Assembly: GCA_964631745.1 (NCBI GenBank)
Contig: CAZVWV010000021.1
Coordinates: 1 to 35,698 of the forward strand
Length of the DNA: 35,698 nucleotides
Direction: 5' to 3'
DNA from: CAZVWV01 sp964631745
Lineage (GTDB): Bacteria; Bdellovibrionota_C; UBA2361; JBGSMV01
Part shown: one piece after another, positions 1-7,619 of the stretch
Position numbering within the stretch: position 1 is the first letter of the stretch
Layout: every line of letters starts with the position of its first letter
Translations under genes and position numbers: made by a program
The notes under the pieces: generated by a model
The model's database searches: none
Told to the model about the DNA's origin: nothing
The model's input: the letters and a program-made list of their open reading frames with translations, nothing else

Positions 1-278
1 CATAATACTCTAGCCCCAAGCCCGACTGTCACTTTACCCGGGGTTTTTGGGAAGCTTCCCCGAACTTCCTGGCTGCTCCTTTTACTTGAACTAGCTAATT
101 CGAAAAATGGCATCCACACTCTTTTACAAGTGTGAATGCCCCAGTATGAAATGAGTTTACCCACGGTCAAGAGTCGTTCGGGAAGCTAAGACATTGGGGA
201 GGGAAGGACTAAAGACCTCGGGCTTACTCCTAATAGATATTATCTCGCGCAGCTCAAATGTCGTCAATAGAACATCGT
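1..278. other. Gene-free left edge
   Basis: I see no credible gene in this stretch. It holds a perfect 12-bp palindrome GGGAAGCTTCCC at 49-60, flanked by CGGGG (39-43) and CCCCG (58-62) that could extend it into a hairpin. It also holds the intrinsic terminator annotated at 103-140. A short reading frame at 157-357 (minus) overlaps the end of the HDOD-like gene and has no family resemblance. Confidence 0.5.
103..140 (-). terminator. Intrinsic terminator of the HDOD-like gene
   Basis: On the minus strand, arms GGCAT+AGTGTG (5+6 bp with one mismatch between) close an 8-nt loop. Plus-strand coordinates are 109-113/136-140 for the outer stem and 115-120/129-134 for the inner stem. The hairpin is followed directly by ATTTTT (103-108 complement). 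It lies about 140 nt past the stop codon of the minus-strand gene ending at 279 and probably closes the kinase-to-HDOD transcription unit. Confidence 0.7.
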
Positions 279-1241
279 TTAGGAATTTTTCGTAATTTGA
301 GCTGAACTTGACTGAGCCCCAGCTGAGGCGGGCTCCCTTGGCAAGTACCAGGTCCAATTTGAGCCCTGACTGCGAATCTTAGCCACCTCGGTATGCAAGA
401 CCTGAAGTGCCAGATTCTTACCGTCTTTGGCTGGCGGGATTAATTCTTTAAAAAAGTTACGAGCAAACACCTGTCCGGGATAGCTCCTCCCGTTAATGAG
501 TGCATCAACCCACAGATATGCAGCCGTCCAACGTTTCGCCTCCTCACTTATATCGATAGCTCTGATATCCAATTTACCACCTCCGCAGGCGATACCTACG
601 GCGAGTTCTTGACCAAATCCCAAAGCTTGCATCAACAAGGAAGCAACCTGATAGAACTCACACCCAAAAACCTTGATGATCTCCTGTCTGCTGCTGGCGC
701 CATCTTTACACATGCTTTGCCAGTTTCTAAATGCTTTAGGGTTATCGGCCATAATGAGCGCCTTGCCGACAGATGCAGCAAATCCAATTATCGCCCCGCC
801 CTCGATTCCGATATCAAAGGTGCGCGCGCCCAATCTATATCCGATCTCAACGTCTCTGATGGAATCAGCCAGAACCTGCTTCCAAATCGGGGGCGGGTCA
901 CTGGCGATTACCTGCTTACATGTATAATTCACCGCGAGCACTACGGCGCTAAGTCGCGTGCCCAAGATCTGGATCGCTCGTTCTACTGTTTCGCCGGGTG
1001 TTTCGCCGGAAGCGCCGGTGAGTTCTGAGGCACTAAGCAAGCAAAACGGGTTGAGCCTTGAAAATCCCATGACCTTCATGAAATCTTTGCTGGCAGCGAC
1101 ACCGTACCAAGAGTCTCGAAAGAGTTTACCCACGTGCGTGGGGATGTTTATGTACCTCTCGACTATTTCAAGAGCGCGCCCCCAAGTGGGGTCAAACGAT
1201 ACCTGTTCTCGGAAAAACGCCCCCAGCCCTGTGTCTAACAT
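279..1241 (-). CDS. HDOD-domain-like protein
   Basis: A 320-residue soluble protein. The pattern fits an HDOD regulatory domain. Residues 58-100 resemble the 'aNSa...Ti.eAi..LG' block (LNPFCLLSASEL ... ERAIQILGTRLS). Residues 144-165 match the 'aGLLHdiGk' segment but with no His-Asp pair (GFAASVGKAL). Residues 187-218 match the 'E...fG.dH.evga.Ll..w' block (EIIKVFGCEFYQVASLLMQA). HDOD proteins are non-catalytic HD-fold relatives that act in signalling. This one lies downstream of a histidine kinase, a receiver and DedA on the same strand, so a signalling role is plausible but inferred. The ATG at 1241 is preceded by AGAGGTG at good spacing, supporting the start. It could instead be an unrelated all-helical protein, because similarity is by pattern only. 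Confidence 0.6.
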   Translation of the reverse strand: MLDTGLGAFFREQVSFDPTWGRALEIVERYINIPTHVGKLFRDSWYGVAASKDFMKVMGFSRLNPFCLLSASELTGASGETPGETVERAIQILGTRLSAVVLAVNYTCKQVIASDPPPIWKQVLADSIRDVEIGYRLGARTFDIGIEGGAIIGFAASVGKALIMADNPKAFRNWQSMCKDGASSRQEIIKVFGCEFYQVASLLMQALGFGQELAVGIACGGGKLDIRAIDISEEAKRWTAAYLWVDALINGRSYPGQVFARNFFKELIPPAKDGKNLALQVLHTEVAKIRSQGSNWTWYLPREPASAGAQSSSAQITKNS

Positions 1242-1443
1242 AACACCTCTGAAATCGGCAGGATTAGCGGAATGCTGAAGATTCCAGCGGGTTATAACGG
1301 GATATCAATTTGGTACAAGAATCTAGTAATACAACCTGGTTGGTTTCTATCAGGCCAGCTAAGAAAAAGTTGGTAAATTTCTTCAAGGAATGCTACTCGG
1401 CCCCGTAATTGGTTGAAACTAAAGGGATATAATGGCTGAACGG

Positions 1444-2058
1444 TTACTCCTCCCCCTCGGCCTGAGTCAGTTGGTATTTTCGCCAGCGATACTGAAGATA
1501 GGCCGCTCCAGCAATTAAGATCACAATCACAGACAAGTTCCGGGCTTTGCCGAACCACTCAAGCAGCTGCTGATAATGCTCGGAGGCGACATATCCGATA
1601 CCCATCATGATTGGCAGACTTATCAAAGCAGCGGCCATGTCAGCCAACAAAAATTTCTCCACGCGCATGCGTACGGCGCCGCATGTTAGGAAAGTCACTG
1701 TGCGCAAATAAAATAAATGCCTCGCAATAAATATCATCAAAATACTGCGCTTTTCTAACTTCAGGCGGGTATGTTTCACACGTCGGCTTGAGACTCTGGA
1801 TCTGAACCATTTAGATTTAAATAGAGCCGCGCCGAATCTTCTTCCGACAAAATAAATAATCACATCGCCGATTACGACACCCGCATAACACACCAGGAAC
1901 ACTGTTAGAGCTTTGACTTCTCCGCGCTCTATGAGAATACCGGCGCCGATAAGTGGCAGGTCTTCTGGAATTGGGAGTCCAACTGCTCCGCCAAGCAGTA
2001 AAAAAAATAGGGCCACATATAACATGAGCCCATGTTGAAGTAGGAGCCATTCGTCCAT
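1444..2058 (-). CDS. DedA-family (SNARE-associated/VTT) membrane protein
   Basis: A 204-residue inner-membrane protein of normal DedA length. The diagnostic segments are in order: a hydrophobic start with GGAVGLPIPED (about 23-33, the re-entrant loop), GDVIIYFVGRRFG (about 64-76), and FIARHLFYLRTVTFLTCGAV (about 109-128, the 'fi.R..pg.R....aG' block). C-terminal TM helices and a charged tail follow. DedA proteins are linked to lipid-carrier recycling (undecaprenyl-phosphate or PE flipping) and membrane homeostasis. Residue 32 of this protein carries PED where many members have the P-x-E/D motif. It is the third gene of a minus-strand run, 100 nt after the receiver gene, with a structured spacer between. 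The exact substrate cannot be inferred. Confidence 0.88.
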   Translation of the reverse strand: MDEWLLLQHGLMLYVALFFLLLGGAVGLPIPEDLPLIGAGILIERGEVKALTVFLVCYAGVVIGDVIIYFVGRRFGAALFKSKWFRSRVSSRRVKHTRLKLEKRSILMIFIARHLFYLRTVTFLTCGAVRMRVEKFLLADMAAALISLPIMMGIGYVASEHYQQLLEWFGKARNLSVIVILIAGAAYLQYRWRKYQLTQAEGEE

Positions 2059-2083
2059 CGCCTGATCTTCTGATGTGGCGCTC

Positions 2084-2133
2084 TTTGTGGCAAGGGGCTA
2101 CCCAAAGACCCGAAAGGGTCCAACTGCCACAAA
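2084..2133 (-). other. Nested inverted repeat in the receiver-dedA spacer
   Basis: A perfect 9-bp outer inverted repeat (TTTGTGGCA 2084-2092, TGCCACAAA 2125-2133) encloses a second perfect hairpin GACCC-GAAA-GGGTC (2107-2120). A short GGGTAGCCC element also lies inside when read on the minus strand. It starts 26 nt upstream of the dedA ATG. It could be a branched RNA element, an attenuator or a processing site between cistrons. There is no U-tract typical of an intrinsic terminator. Confidence 0.45.
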
Positions 2134-2158
2134 CGTTTCTCGGAATGATGACTGGAAC

Positions 2159-2512
2159 TTAAGGGTTTAGCACTTTAAGGAAATCCGCCAGAGCAAAAGG
2201 TTTTGAAATGTAAAAGTCCGGTTGACAATCGGAAGCGCCTAGGCTCTGCACCTCGCTATTAGCAGAGAGCATCACTACCGGAACAGAGGCGGTACGCGCG
2301 TCGTTGCGGATCTGTTTCAGTACCTCCATGCCGTTCATGCCCGGCATCTGCAAGTCAAGAAAAATGATATCCGGTAATCCTTCCGTTAAACGGACCAAAC
2401 AATCTTTGCCATTTTCAGAACTTTCAACCGAATGTCCAAAACTACTAACGATATCAGTTACTAGCATACGAATAACTGGGTCGTCATCGACTATTAATAT
2501 TTTCTTTCCCAT
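2159..2512 (-). CDS. Single-domain response regulator (CheY-like)
   Basis: A 117-residue stand-alone receiver domain. The acidic pair D10-D11, phosphoacceptor D53 in FLDLQMPGMNG, switch residue S83 in VVMLSA, and K104 in SKPF are all present, so it should be phosphorylatable. There is no output domain. It lies 47 nt after the hybrid kinase gene on the same strand and is probably a phosphorelay partner of it. The start ATG at 2512 has GGAAG about 11 nt upstream. The target of the phosphorylated protein is unknown. Confidence 0.93.
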   Translation of the reverse strand: MGKKILIVDDDPVIRMLVTDIVSSFGHSVESSENGKDCLVRLTEGLPDIIFLDLQMPGMNGMEVLKQIRNDARTASVPVVMLSANSEVQSLGASDCQPDFYISKPFALADFLKVLNP

Positions 2513-2559
2513 AGCGAGTAGCTTCCTACCCAGGGTATCGGAGAATTTCGTAGTCGGCT

Positions 2560-4965
2560 TTACAAACTAGCGCTAAATTGGGATGTGTCTGTATTATCTG
2601 TGCGGGGACGATCCAATACTAAGCGAACAGCTTGAGCCAAAGTCTCTATATCAAAGGGTTTTGGTAAGATCGGATCGCTGCTACGGTCTACGGAGGCCAC
2701 GCCGTAGCCGCTCATTACTAAAGTCTTTTGACTGTGGCTGATGGCTTTAAGCCTATCTATCAACTCCAGTCCGTCCATGTGAGGCATAATCATATCGACC
2801 AAAATTAGATCAAAATTAGTCCGAGCGTTCTGCTCAAGCGCTTCTACTCCATTAGCGCAGGTGGCAACGTTGTAACCCAACCGCTTTAACATCTTACCTA
2901 CCAAATCGCGCACCACCGGCTCATCTTCAACTACAAGAATGCGCTCCGCTTGTCCCTTTATAGAGGTCGGTAATGTGGCTCCACGGACTGGGGATTCAAG
3001 GCAGGCCGATACGCGTCGGTCTACCGCACCGCTATGCACTGGAATATACAGGGTGATCATGGTGCCAGTGTCGGGACGACTCTCGGCCGCCAAGAATCCA
3101 TCGTGCGCCCTGACGATCGCATACACAATCGAGAGCCCAAGACCGGTGTGTCCGGAGTTAGACTTGGTGGTAAAAAGCGGGTCGAAGGCGCGCGCCAGCG
3201 TCTCGCGACTCATGCCAACACCGAAGTCACGCACGCGAATGCGCGCAAATTCTCCGGCATGAGCGCCGCCATCCAAAAATCCTACATCCCCGTCGAATTC
3301 CTCTTTATCCAGTTCGATCTCTATTCGGCCCGGCTTATTGCCGTAGGCTTCTTTGGAGTTGAGCACTAAGTTTGTGAGCGCCTGCGTAAGTAAAGCGTTA
3401 TCACAATTAATGGAGATGGGCGTATGGCTTCCTTTGAAGCTAAGTTGGAATTCGTCTCCAATCATTTTTTGAAGAAGTCCTAGATGTGAGCTAACTTCGT
3501 TCTTCAAATCCTCGACCCTCATAGTGCTGGGTTCGCCTTCCGCAAAGTCAAGTAATTTGCGCACAAGCTCACCTGCGGCCTGACTAGATTCCAAAACCCC
3601 ATCCAAGCTCTTGCCAATTAGCTTGGCATCCTTACTATGTTTGGCCACGCTGGCGTGTCCGATTATGGTGGTAAGTGAATTATTAAAGGCGTGTCCCAGA
3701 CCGGAAATTACCTTGCCTAAACTTTGAAGCTTTTGGGCCTTTAATAACTGCTCCTCGACTGTGCGCCTGTCGGTGATTTCACGTAAAGTTAAAATAGAGC
3801 CGCCTGGGCCCGTATTTATGGAGGAGTTCTCGTAAGCTTCCGGCGATAAGATTGTGAGTTCAAAGAAGCGAAGTTTATCTGGTATCTGATTGACCCGGAA
3901 CTCTAAAACGCGCGGACCGTTTTTCTCTAGCTGGCTGGTAAGCGCCGAAACACCGCGCTTTAATTCAACAGATAGGTTTAGCGAGGCCAATTGCTTCCCG
4001 GTAATTTCAGAACCCTGAAGGTTCGCCAATTCACGGAAACGGCGATTAGCAAATGTCACGGTACCGTCTGAGGCCAGCGCGCAAACCCCTTTATCTGAGT
4101 TTACCAAATCGGTTTTGCTATTCGAGCGGCTCTGCTCCGTGTTGCCAGCAGGACTTGTGCCGTTTGTAGCTGAGGTCTTTCTTCTCCAGTAATCACTTGC
4201 TAAGCCGGAAAACGTATTTCCGCTACCCATGCTACTCAACTTGGAGTGAAAGAACTTTTGGAAATCCCTCTCAAGCAAGCTAGAGAAGAAATATCCCGCA
4301 AAGCCTGCAATCGCCAACATGCACATAATGACAATCATCAGAGTGGGATCGAACGCCAATATGAGGCTATCGGCGCGATGCCCTTTTCCGAGCGCAAATA
4401 GGGTAGTGAATACGCATATAGCGCTAACCATAGTGAAAATATGTGTGGTGAAAAGATAGAGGGGCGTATGGCGTGGCCGGCCGGTCAACTGAAACCAGAT
4501 CTCGCTGTTTAATAGCAGTGCGCCGCTGAGCATGACTAGCAGAGTCTCGTGCAGCGCGTAAAAGGATACTCCCCAATGTGCAATGTTAAGCGGAACACTA
4601 ATGCTGCCCGCTCCGAAATATAGGCATGGCGCGAAGATTACAATCCAAAGCGCCATAACGATCGCAAAACTTGGGACGCGCGGCGCACGCTCGGTGGCAA
4701 AGCACAGCCCCACGCAAGTGCACAGCACCCGAAGCACTTCAAAGGTGCCGCCAGGAATCATGATGAAAGGAAAGAGGGCGATTGCACATGCCACCAGGGT
4801 CGCGTTTAATCCCAATGATGCTGCGCCGATGAAAAGAAACAAATTACCGACCGGCACGTAGCTATCAACCATCAGCGGAAGAGCAAGAGAGTTTCCAACT
4901 AACGCGCACGCACCCAGAGTGAAGGCTGCCAAGTAGGTTCTCTTTGGATCTGAAATTTGGTACAC
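2560..4965 (-). CDS. Membrane hybrid sensor histidine kinase with C-terminal receiver
   Basis: An 801-residue protein with these regions: about seven hydrophobic segments (residues 10-230), a linker, a PAS-like domain (about 290-400, DGTVTFANRRFRELA), a HisKA region with His425 in SGLGHAFNNSLTTIIG, and an HATPase. The HATPase has an N-box around N532-N536 (TNLVLNSKEA), G1 RDFGVGMS (579-586), F-box AFDPLFTTK and G2 GHTGLGLS. A receiver follows, with D724 (ILVDMIMP) and K769 (LPKPF). This is a ntrB-like/hybrid layout that phosphorylates its own receiver or the neighbouring CheY-like protein. Residue 426 is Ala, where this H-box normally has Asp/Glu (HDFNN). The start is GTG at 4965, supported by AAAGGA at 4972-4977. 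The membrane signal is unknown. Confidence 0.92.
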   Translation of the reverse strand: MYQISDPKRTYLAAFTLGACALVGNSLALPLMVDSYVPVGNLFLFIGAASLGLNATLVACAIALFPFIMIPGGTFEVLRVLCTCVGLCFATERAPRVPSFAIVMALWIVIFAPCLYFGAGSISVPLNIAHWGVSFYALHETLLVMLSGALLLNSEIWFQLTGRPRHTPLYLFTTHIFTMVSAICVFTTLFALGKGHRADSLILAFDPTLMIVIMCMLAIAGFAGYFFSSLLERDFQKFFHSKLSSMGSGNTFSGLASDYWRRKTSATNGTSPAGNTEQSRSNSKTDLVNSDKGVCALASDGTVTFANRRFRELANLQGSEITGKQLASLNLSVELKRGVSALTSQLEKNGPRVLEFRVNQIPDKLRFFELTILSPEAYENSSINTGPGGSILTLREITDRRTVEEQLLKAQKLQSLGKVISGLGHAFNNSLTTIIGHASVAKHSKDAKLIGKSLDGVLESSQAAGELVRKLLDFAEGEPSTMRVEDLKNEVSSHLGLLQKMIGDEFQLSFKGSHTPISINCDNALLTQALTNLVLNSKEAYGNKPGRIEIELDKEEFDGDVGFLDGGAHAGEFARIRVRDFGVGMSRETLARAFDPLFTTKSNSGHTGLGLSIVYAIVRAHDGFLAAESRPDTGTMITLYIPVHSGAVDRRVSACLESPVRGATLPTSIKGQAERILVVEDEPVVRDLVGKMLKRLGYNVATCANGVEALEQNARTNFDLILVDMIMPHMDGLELIDRLKAISHSQKTLVMSGYGVASVDRSSDPILPKPFDIETLAQAVRLVLDRPRTDNTDTSQFSASL

Positions 4966-5488
4966 TTTTTGGTTCCTTTACAAAGAAACAACCACTACCG
5001 GTATAACTCCTCAAACGTGTCTATATCACACGAGTTTTTAGATGACGGCGTTTCGATGCGGTAGCGCTATTTTCACTGTCGACCGAGATTGAAAGTAATC
5101 GCAAGGTTTAATCCCTGTGGTGATTGTTAATGGTTTAGGGTGGATGCCAGTCTGAGGTATGACCTTATAACCTACCAAAATTACTCCGATATCTGAACTT
5201 GGCAGCGTATCCAGGAATTTATAAGTCACTCGAACAGTAGTTTATTTTCGCTCCTAGCCAGGCTGAAGGGATTCAGAAGATCGTTTTATTATAGCCACTA
5301 AGCGGCACTTTGTTCAGGCGCCTCGTTCTTTCTATGGTTAAGAATAAGATTTAGTGTTCCCATTGGCCGCTCGATGAATCTACTATATGTATATTATTTC
5401 TGTGGCTAATTTAGCCGAGGCCGGATTGCCCAAAGTGGGTTGTATTTTCGAAGGGTTTGGTCTGCGGGTGTTTGTAGGAGAATCTTTA
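4966..5488. other. Divergent intergenic region, kinase / OmpA gene
   Basis: About 520 nt between the divergently oriented kinase gene and the OmpA-domain gene. It must hold both promoters, but I cannot single out convincing -35/-10 pairs. It includes an AT-rich stretch at 5375-5400 close to the OmpA start. A 63-residue reading frame at 5038-5229 (minus) has no RBS or family resemblance, and I do not call it. Confidence 0.4.
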
Positions 5489-6325
5489 ATGAAGAGAGTT
5501 TTTTTAAGTGCAAAATGCTTGGGTGTTTCTTTGGTGCTGCTAGCCGTGTTTGTTACGCAGTTTGTTACGCAGAGTGCTGTAGCTCAGGATATCTTACCTG
5601 ATGACAATGGTTTGGCTACTTATCACACAGCGCCCAGATATCGGGAGAGCGAGTCTCATCCCCTTAGAGTTCTGGCGTATGTTGTGCACCCGATTGGCTG
5701 GGTAGCGCGTGAGGTGATCTTTAGACCGCTTAGTTATTTTGCCTCGTCCAGCGAAACCACCAGAAGTGTTATGGGGTACCGTGAGCCCTTTGATTATCGC
5801 CAGCCAGAGTGTTTTTCGGCTGATGATAGCGTGCCTGATTGTCGCTCATTGTTGCCTTTTAATTACGATTCCGGCGCACCGGAAGCTTCGGAAGAAAGTT
5901 CGCTCAATCGCGAAAGTATGCGAGAGGTTTACATGCCAGATGTGAATTTTGATTTTAACGCGCGCCAGTTGAGCGATCTTGGAAAGGGCCAGGCTCGCAG
6001 AGTTAAGGATATGCTCGACAAGAATCCAAACTTAAAGATCGTGCTTGAAGGCCACACTGATTTTAAAGGCGAAGGCGCTTACAATGAAAAACTTGGCATG
6101 GATCGGTCTGACGCTGTAAGGCAGGAACTTGTTGCCCTTGGAGTTGGTGCAGACAGACTTTCAACTGTGACATTTGGTGAGTCCAAGCCTATTTATGGCG
6201 ATGAAGCCGATTGGGCACGAGCAGTCAATCGTCGAGTGCAGGTGCACCTTGACGATGGAGCCGCTCTGGCAGCAGCGCCTGTAGCCAAAGACACAGACTC
6301 GGGAGATTGGAAGGAAGCGCACTAA
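5489..6325 (+). CDS. OmpA-family peptidoglycan-binding envelope protein
   Basis: A 278-residue exported protein. From the ATG at 5489 (TAGGAG at 5475-5480, 8-nt spacing) it has a classical signal peptide ending SAVA|QD near residue 32. The in-frame ATG at 5387 would bury this signal behind 34 residues, so I reject it. The C-terminal OmpA/MotB domain spans about residues 150-254: VNFDFNARQL, then LEGHTDFKGEGAYNEKLGMDR (split: LEGHTDFKGEG / AYNEKLGMDR) with the TD...R peptidoglycan-binding residues, then NRRVQVHL. The middle region (about 55-120: HPLRVLAYVVHPIGWVAREV) is not a beta-barrel and could be a membrane-associated segment. It is transcribed alone and ends at a strong symmetric hairpin. 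The likely role is anchoring the outer membrane or an envelope complex to peptidoglycan. Confidence 0.9.
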   Translation: MKRVFLSAKCLGVSLVLLAVFVTQFVTQSAVAQDILPDDNGLATYHTAPRYRESESHPLRVLAYVVHPIGWVAREVIFRPLSYFASSSETTRSVMGYREPFDYRQPECFSADDSVPDCRSLLPFNYDSGAPEASEESSLNRESMREVYMPDVNFDFNARQLSDLGKGQARRVKDMLDKNPNLKIVLEGHTDFKGEGAYNEKLGMDRSDAVRQELVALGVGADRLSTVTFGESKPIYGDEADWARAVNRRVQVHLDDGAALAAAPVAKDTDSGDWKEAH

Positions 6326-6343
6326 GCGCGCGCTCGAAGCTGT

Positions 6344-6370
6344 GTAGCGCCGACGAGTCGTCGGCGCTAC
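6344..6370. terminator. Symmetric hairpin between convergent genes
   Basis: Arms GTAGCGCCGACGA (6344-6356) and TCGTCGGCGCTAC (6358-6370) are perfectly complementary. The single base between them means the apical bases form the loop in practice. It lies between convergent stops (6325 and 6391), so it could terminate both transcripts. Neither side has a U-tract. The core GCGCCGACGA recurs at 25926-25935, which suggests a dispersed repeat used as a terminator. Confidence 0.55.
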
Positions 6371-6390
6371 CTAATTAAGCCAAACAAATT

Positions 6391-7542
6391 TTATCGGATC
6401 ATAAACGAGCGCGCGACTTTATACAGATCTGACTTTAAATCGACAGTTCTTGATCGAATGCTGCCGTTTGCATCAAGCATGCTTGCTAGCGGAATCGCTC
6501 CGATTTGGTCATCGTCTCTGACTATCATGCAGGCACTTGCGCCCTTTAGAAGATAGTTAACGGCTCCGTATCCTAAGAATTTCGTGTATTCGATGTCGAA
6601 CGATACAGGATCATGGCAGCGTAATTCATACCCGATGTTTTTCTTGACGATGCGAATATTTAGTCCTGCTTTGACAAGCTTCCTTCGCAGAGCTGCCGTA
6701 ACTAAATCTTCCAACTCCAGTTCTGTGTATTGAATCCGGCCCATATCGTCTCGAGGACAGTCCTTCAGTTCTGGAATTCTGGAAAAGTCGAATTTCTCTA
6801 AAATACCTTCTGCTAGTATGGCGGTTCCATAATTCTTTCCGGCCTTAAGTCGCGTCTGAATGCTGTGTAAAATAATCTCCGCTATGTCTTCATGGGTTAT
6901 TGAGTTTTGCTCAAATTCTTCCGGAATAAGAGTCAAAGTCGAGCCCGCGCTTAAGCCTGCGCCCAAAGCCAAAAAGCCGGCCTTTCTACCCATGGTCGTG
7001 ATCACAAACCATCGTTCCGTCGTGATGGCGTCAGTTATTAAGGTTCTTAAGATTGTTTCACCCGCATAGCGCGCTGTCTCGTAACCAAAGCTAGGGTAAT
7101 ATCCGGGTAAACAAAGATCGTTATCGATAGTTTTAGGTAGATGTACAATTTTCAGCGCCGGAAACTCTTGTGAGATGCTGTAACTTACATAGGCGGAGCC
7201 CTCGCCGCCAATCACAACTAATTTGTCTATCTCAAGCTTCTCTAGGGTACTAACGAAAGCGTTTTTGGAGTTCTGGGTCTTTAAGGGATTACAGCGTGAG
7301 GTGCCAATAATTGAGCCGCCGTCGCCGTTTATTTGAGAGACGTCCTTATAGTCCAGCTTTAGGGCACATTCAGAGCCGTGCGAAATTATGCCCTCAAAGC
7401 CGCGTCGAAAGCCGTATACCTTTAATCCCCGATTCAGGCCCTCGATGGTTATGGAGGCAATTGCCGAGTTAAGACCTGGGGCTGGTCCACCGCTCACCAC
7501 TATCCCAAGTGCGCCATCAAATGCATTACTGAATGTACTCAT
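6391..7542 (-). CDS. 6-phosphofructokinase (PfkA superfamily)
   Basis: A 383-residue cytosolic glycolytic enzyme that phosphorylates fructose 6-phosphate. Visible motifs are VSGGPAPGLN (16-25), GGSIIGTSR (75-83), GGEGS (112-116), PKTIDND (136-142, catalytic Asp), MGRKAG (184-189) and PEE (207-209). Gly at the position equivalent to E. coli G104, combined with Lys in PKTIDND, matches the long ATP-using PFKs of the trypanosome/plant type. PPi enzymes carry Asp there. So ATP is the more likely phosphoryl donor, although PPi use cannot be excluded. The residue equivalent to Mg-binding Asp103 is Glu, which is unusual. The ATG at 7542 has GAGG close upstream. It is divergent from the DUF2298 gene. 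Confidence 0.9.
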   Translation of the reverse strand: MSTFSNAFDGALGIVVSGGPAPGLNSAIASITIEGLNRGLKVYGFRRGFEGIISHGSECALKLDYKDVSQINGDGGSIIGTSRCNPLKTQNSKNAFVSTLEKLEIDKLVVIGGEGSAYVSYSISQEFPALKIVHLPKTIDNDLCLPGYYPSFGYETARYAGETILRTLITDAITTERWFVITTMGRKAGFLALGAGLSAGSTLTLIPEEFEQNSITHEDIAEIILHSIQTRLKAGKNYGTAILAEGILEKFDFSRIPELKDCPRDDMGRIQYTELELEDLVTAALRRKLVKAGLNIRIVKKNIGYELRCHDPVSFDIEYTKFLGYGAVNYLLKGASACMIVRDDDQIGAIPLASMLDANGSIRSRTVDLKSDLYKVARSFMIR

Positions 7543-7619
7543 AAGGCCTCAGTTCATTGTAAAAGTACGCCGAAAAAACAACTACTCTGCTTCGTTTGCT
7601 TAACGTAATATCTGTTTCG

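Noticed and set aside
157..357. 66-codon frame on the minus strand
   Set aside because: It overlaps the end of the HDOD-like gene out of frame, lies across the region before its terminator, has no RBS and no family resemblance.
609..1278. Three plus-strand frames of 84-139 codons
   Set aside because: They are antisense to the HDOD-like gene, and their translations show no domain pattern.
5038..5229. 63-codon minus-strand frame upstream of the kinase gene
   Set aside because: No RBS and no recognisable motif; it lies in a divergent promoter region.
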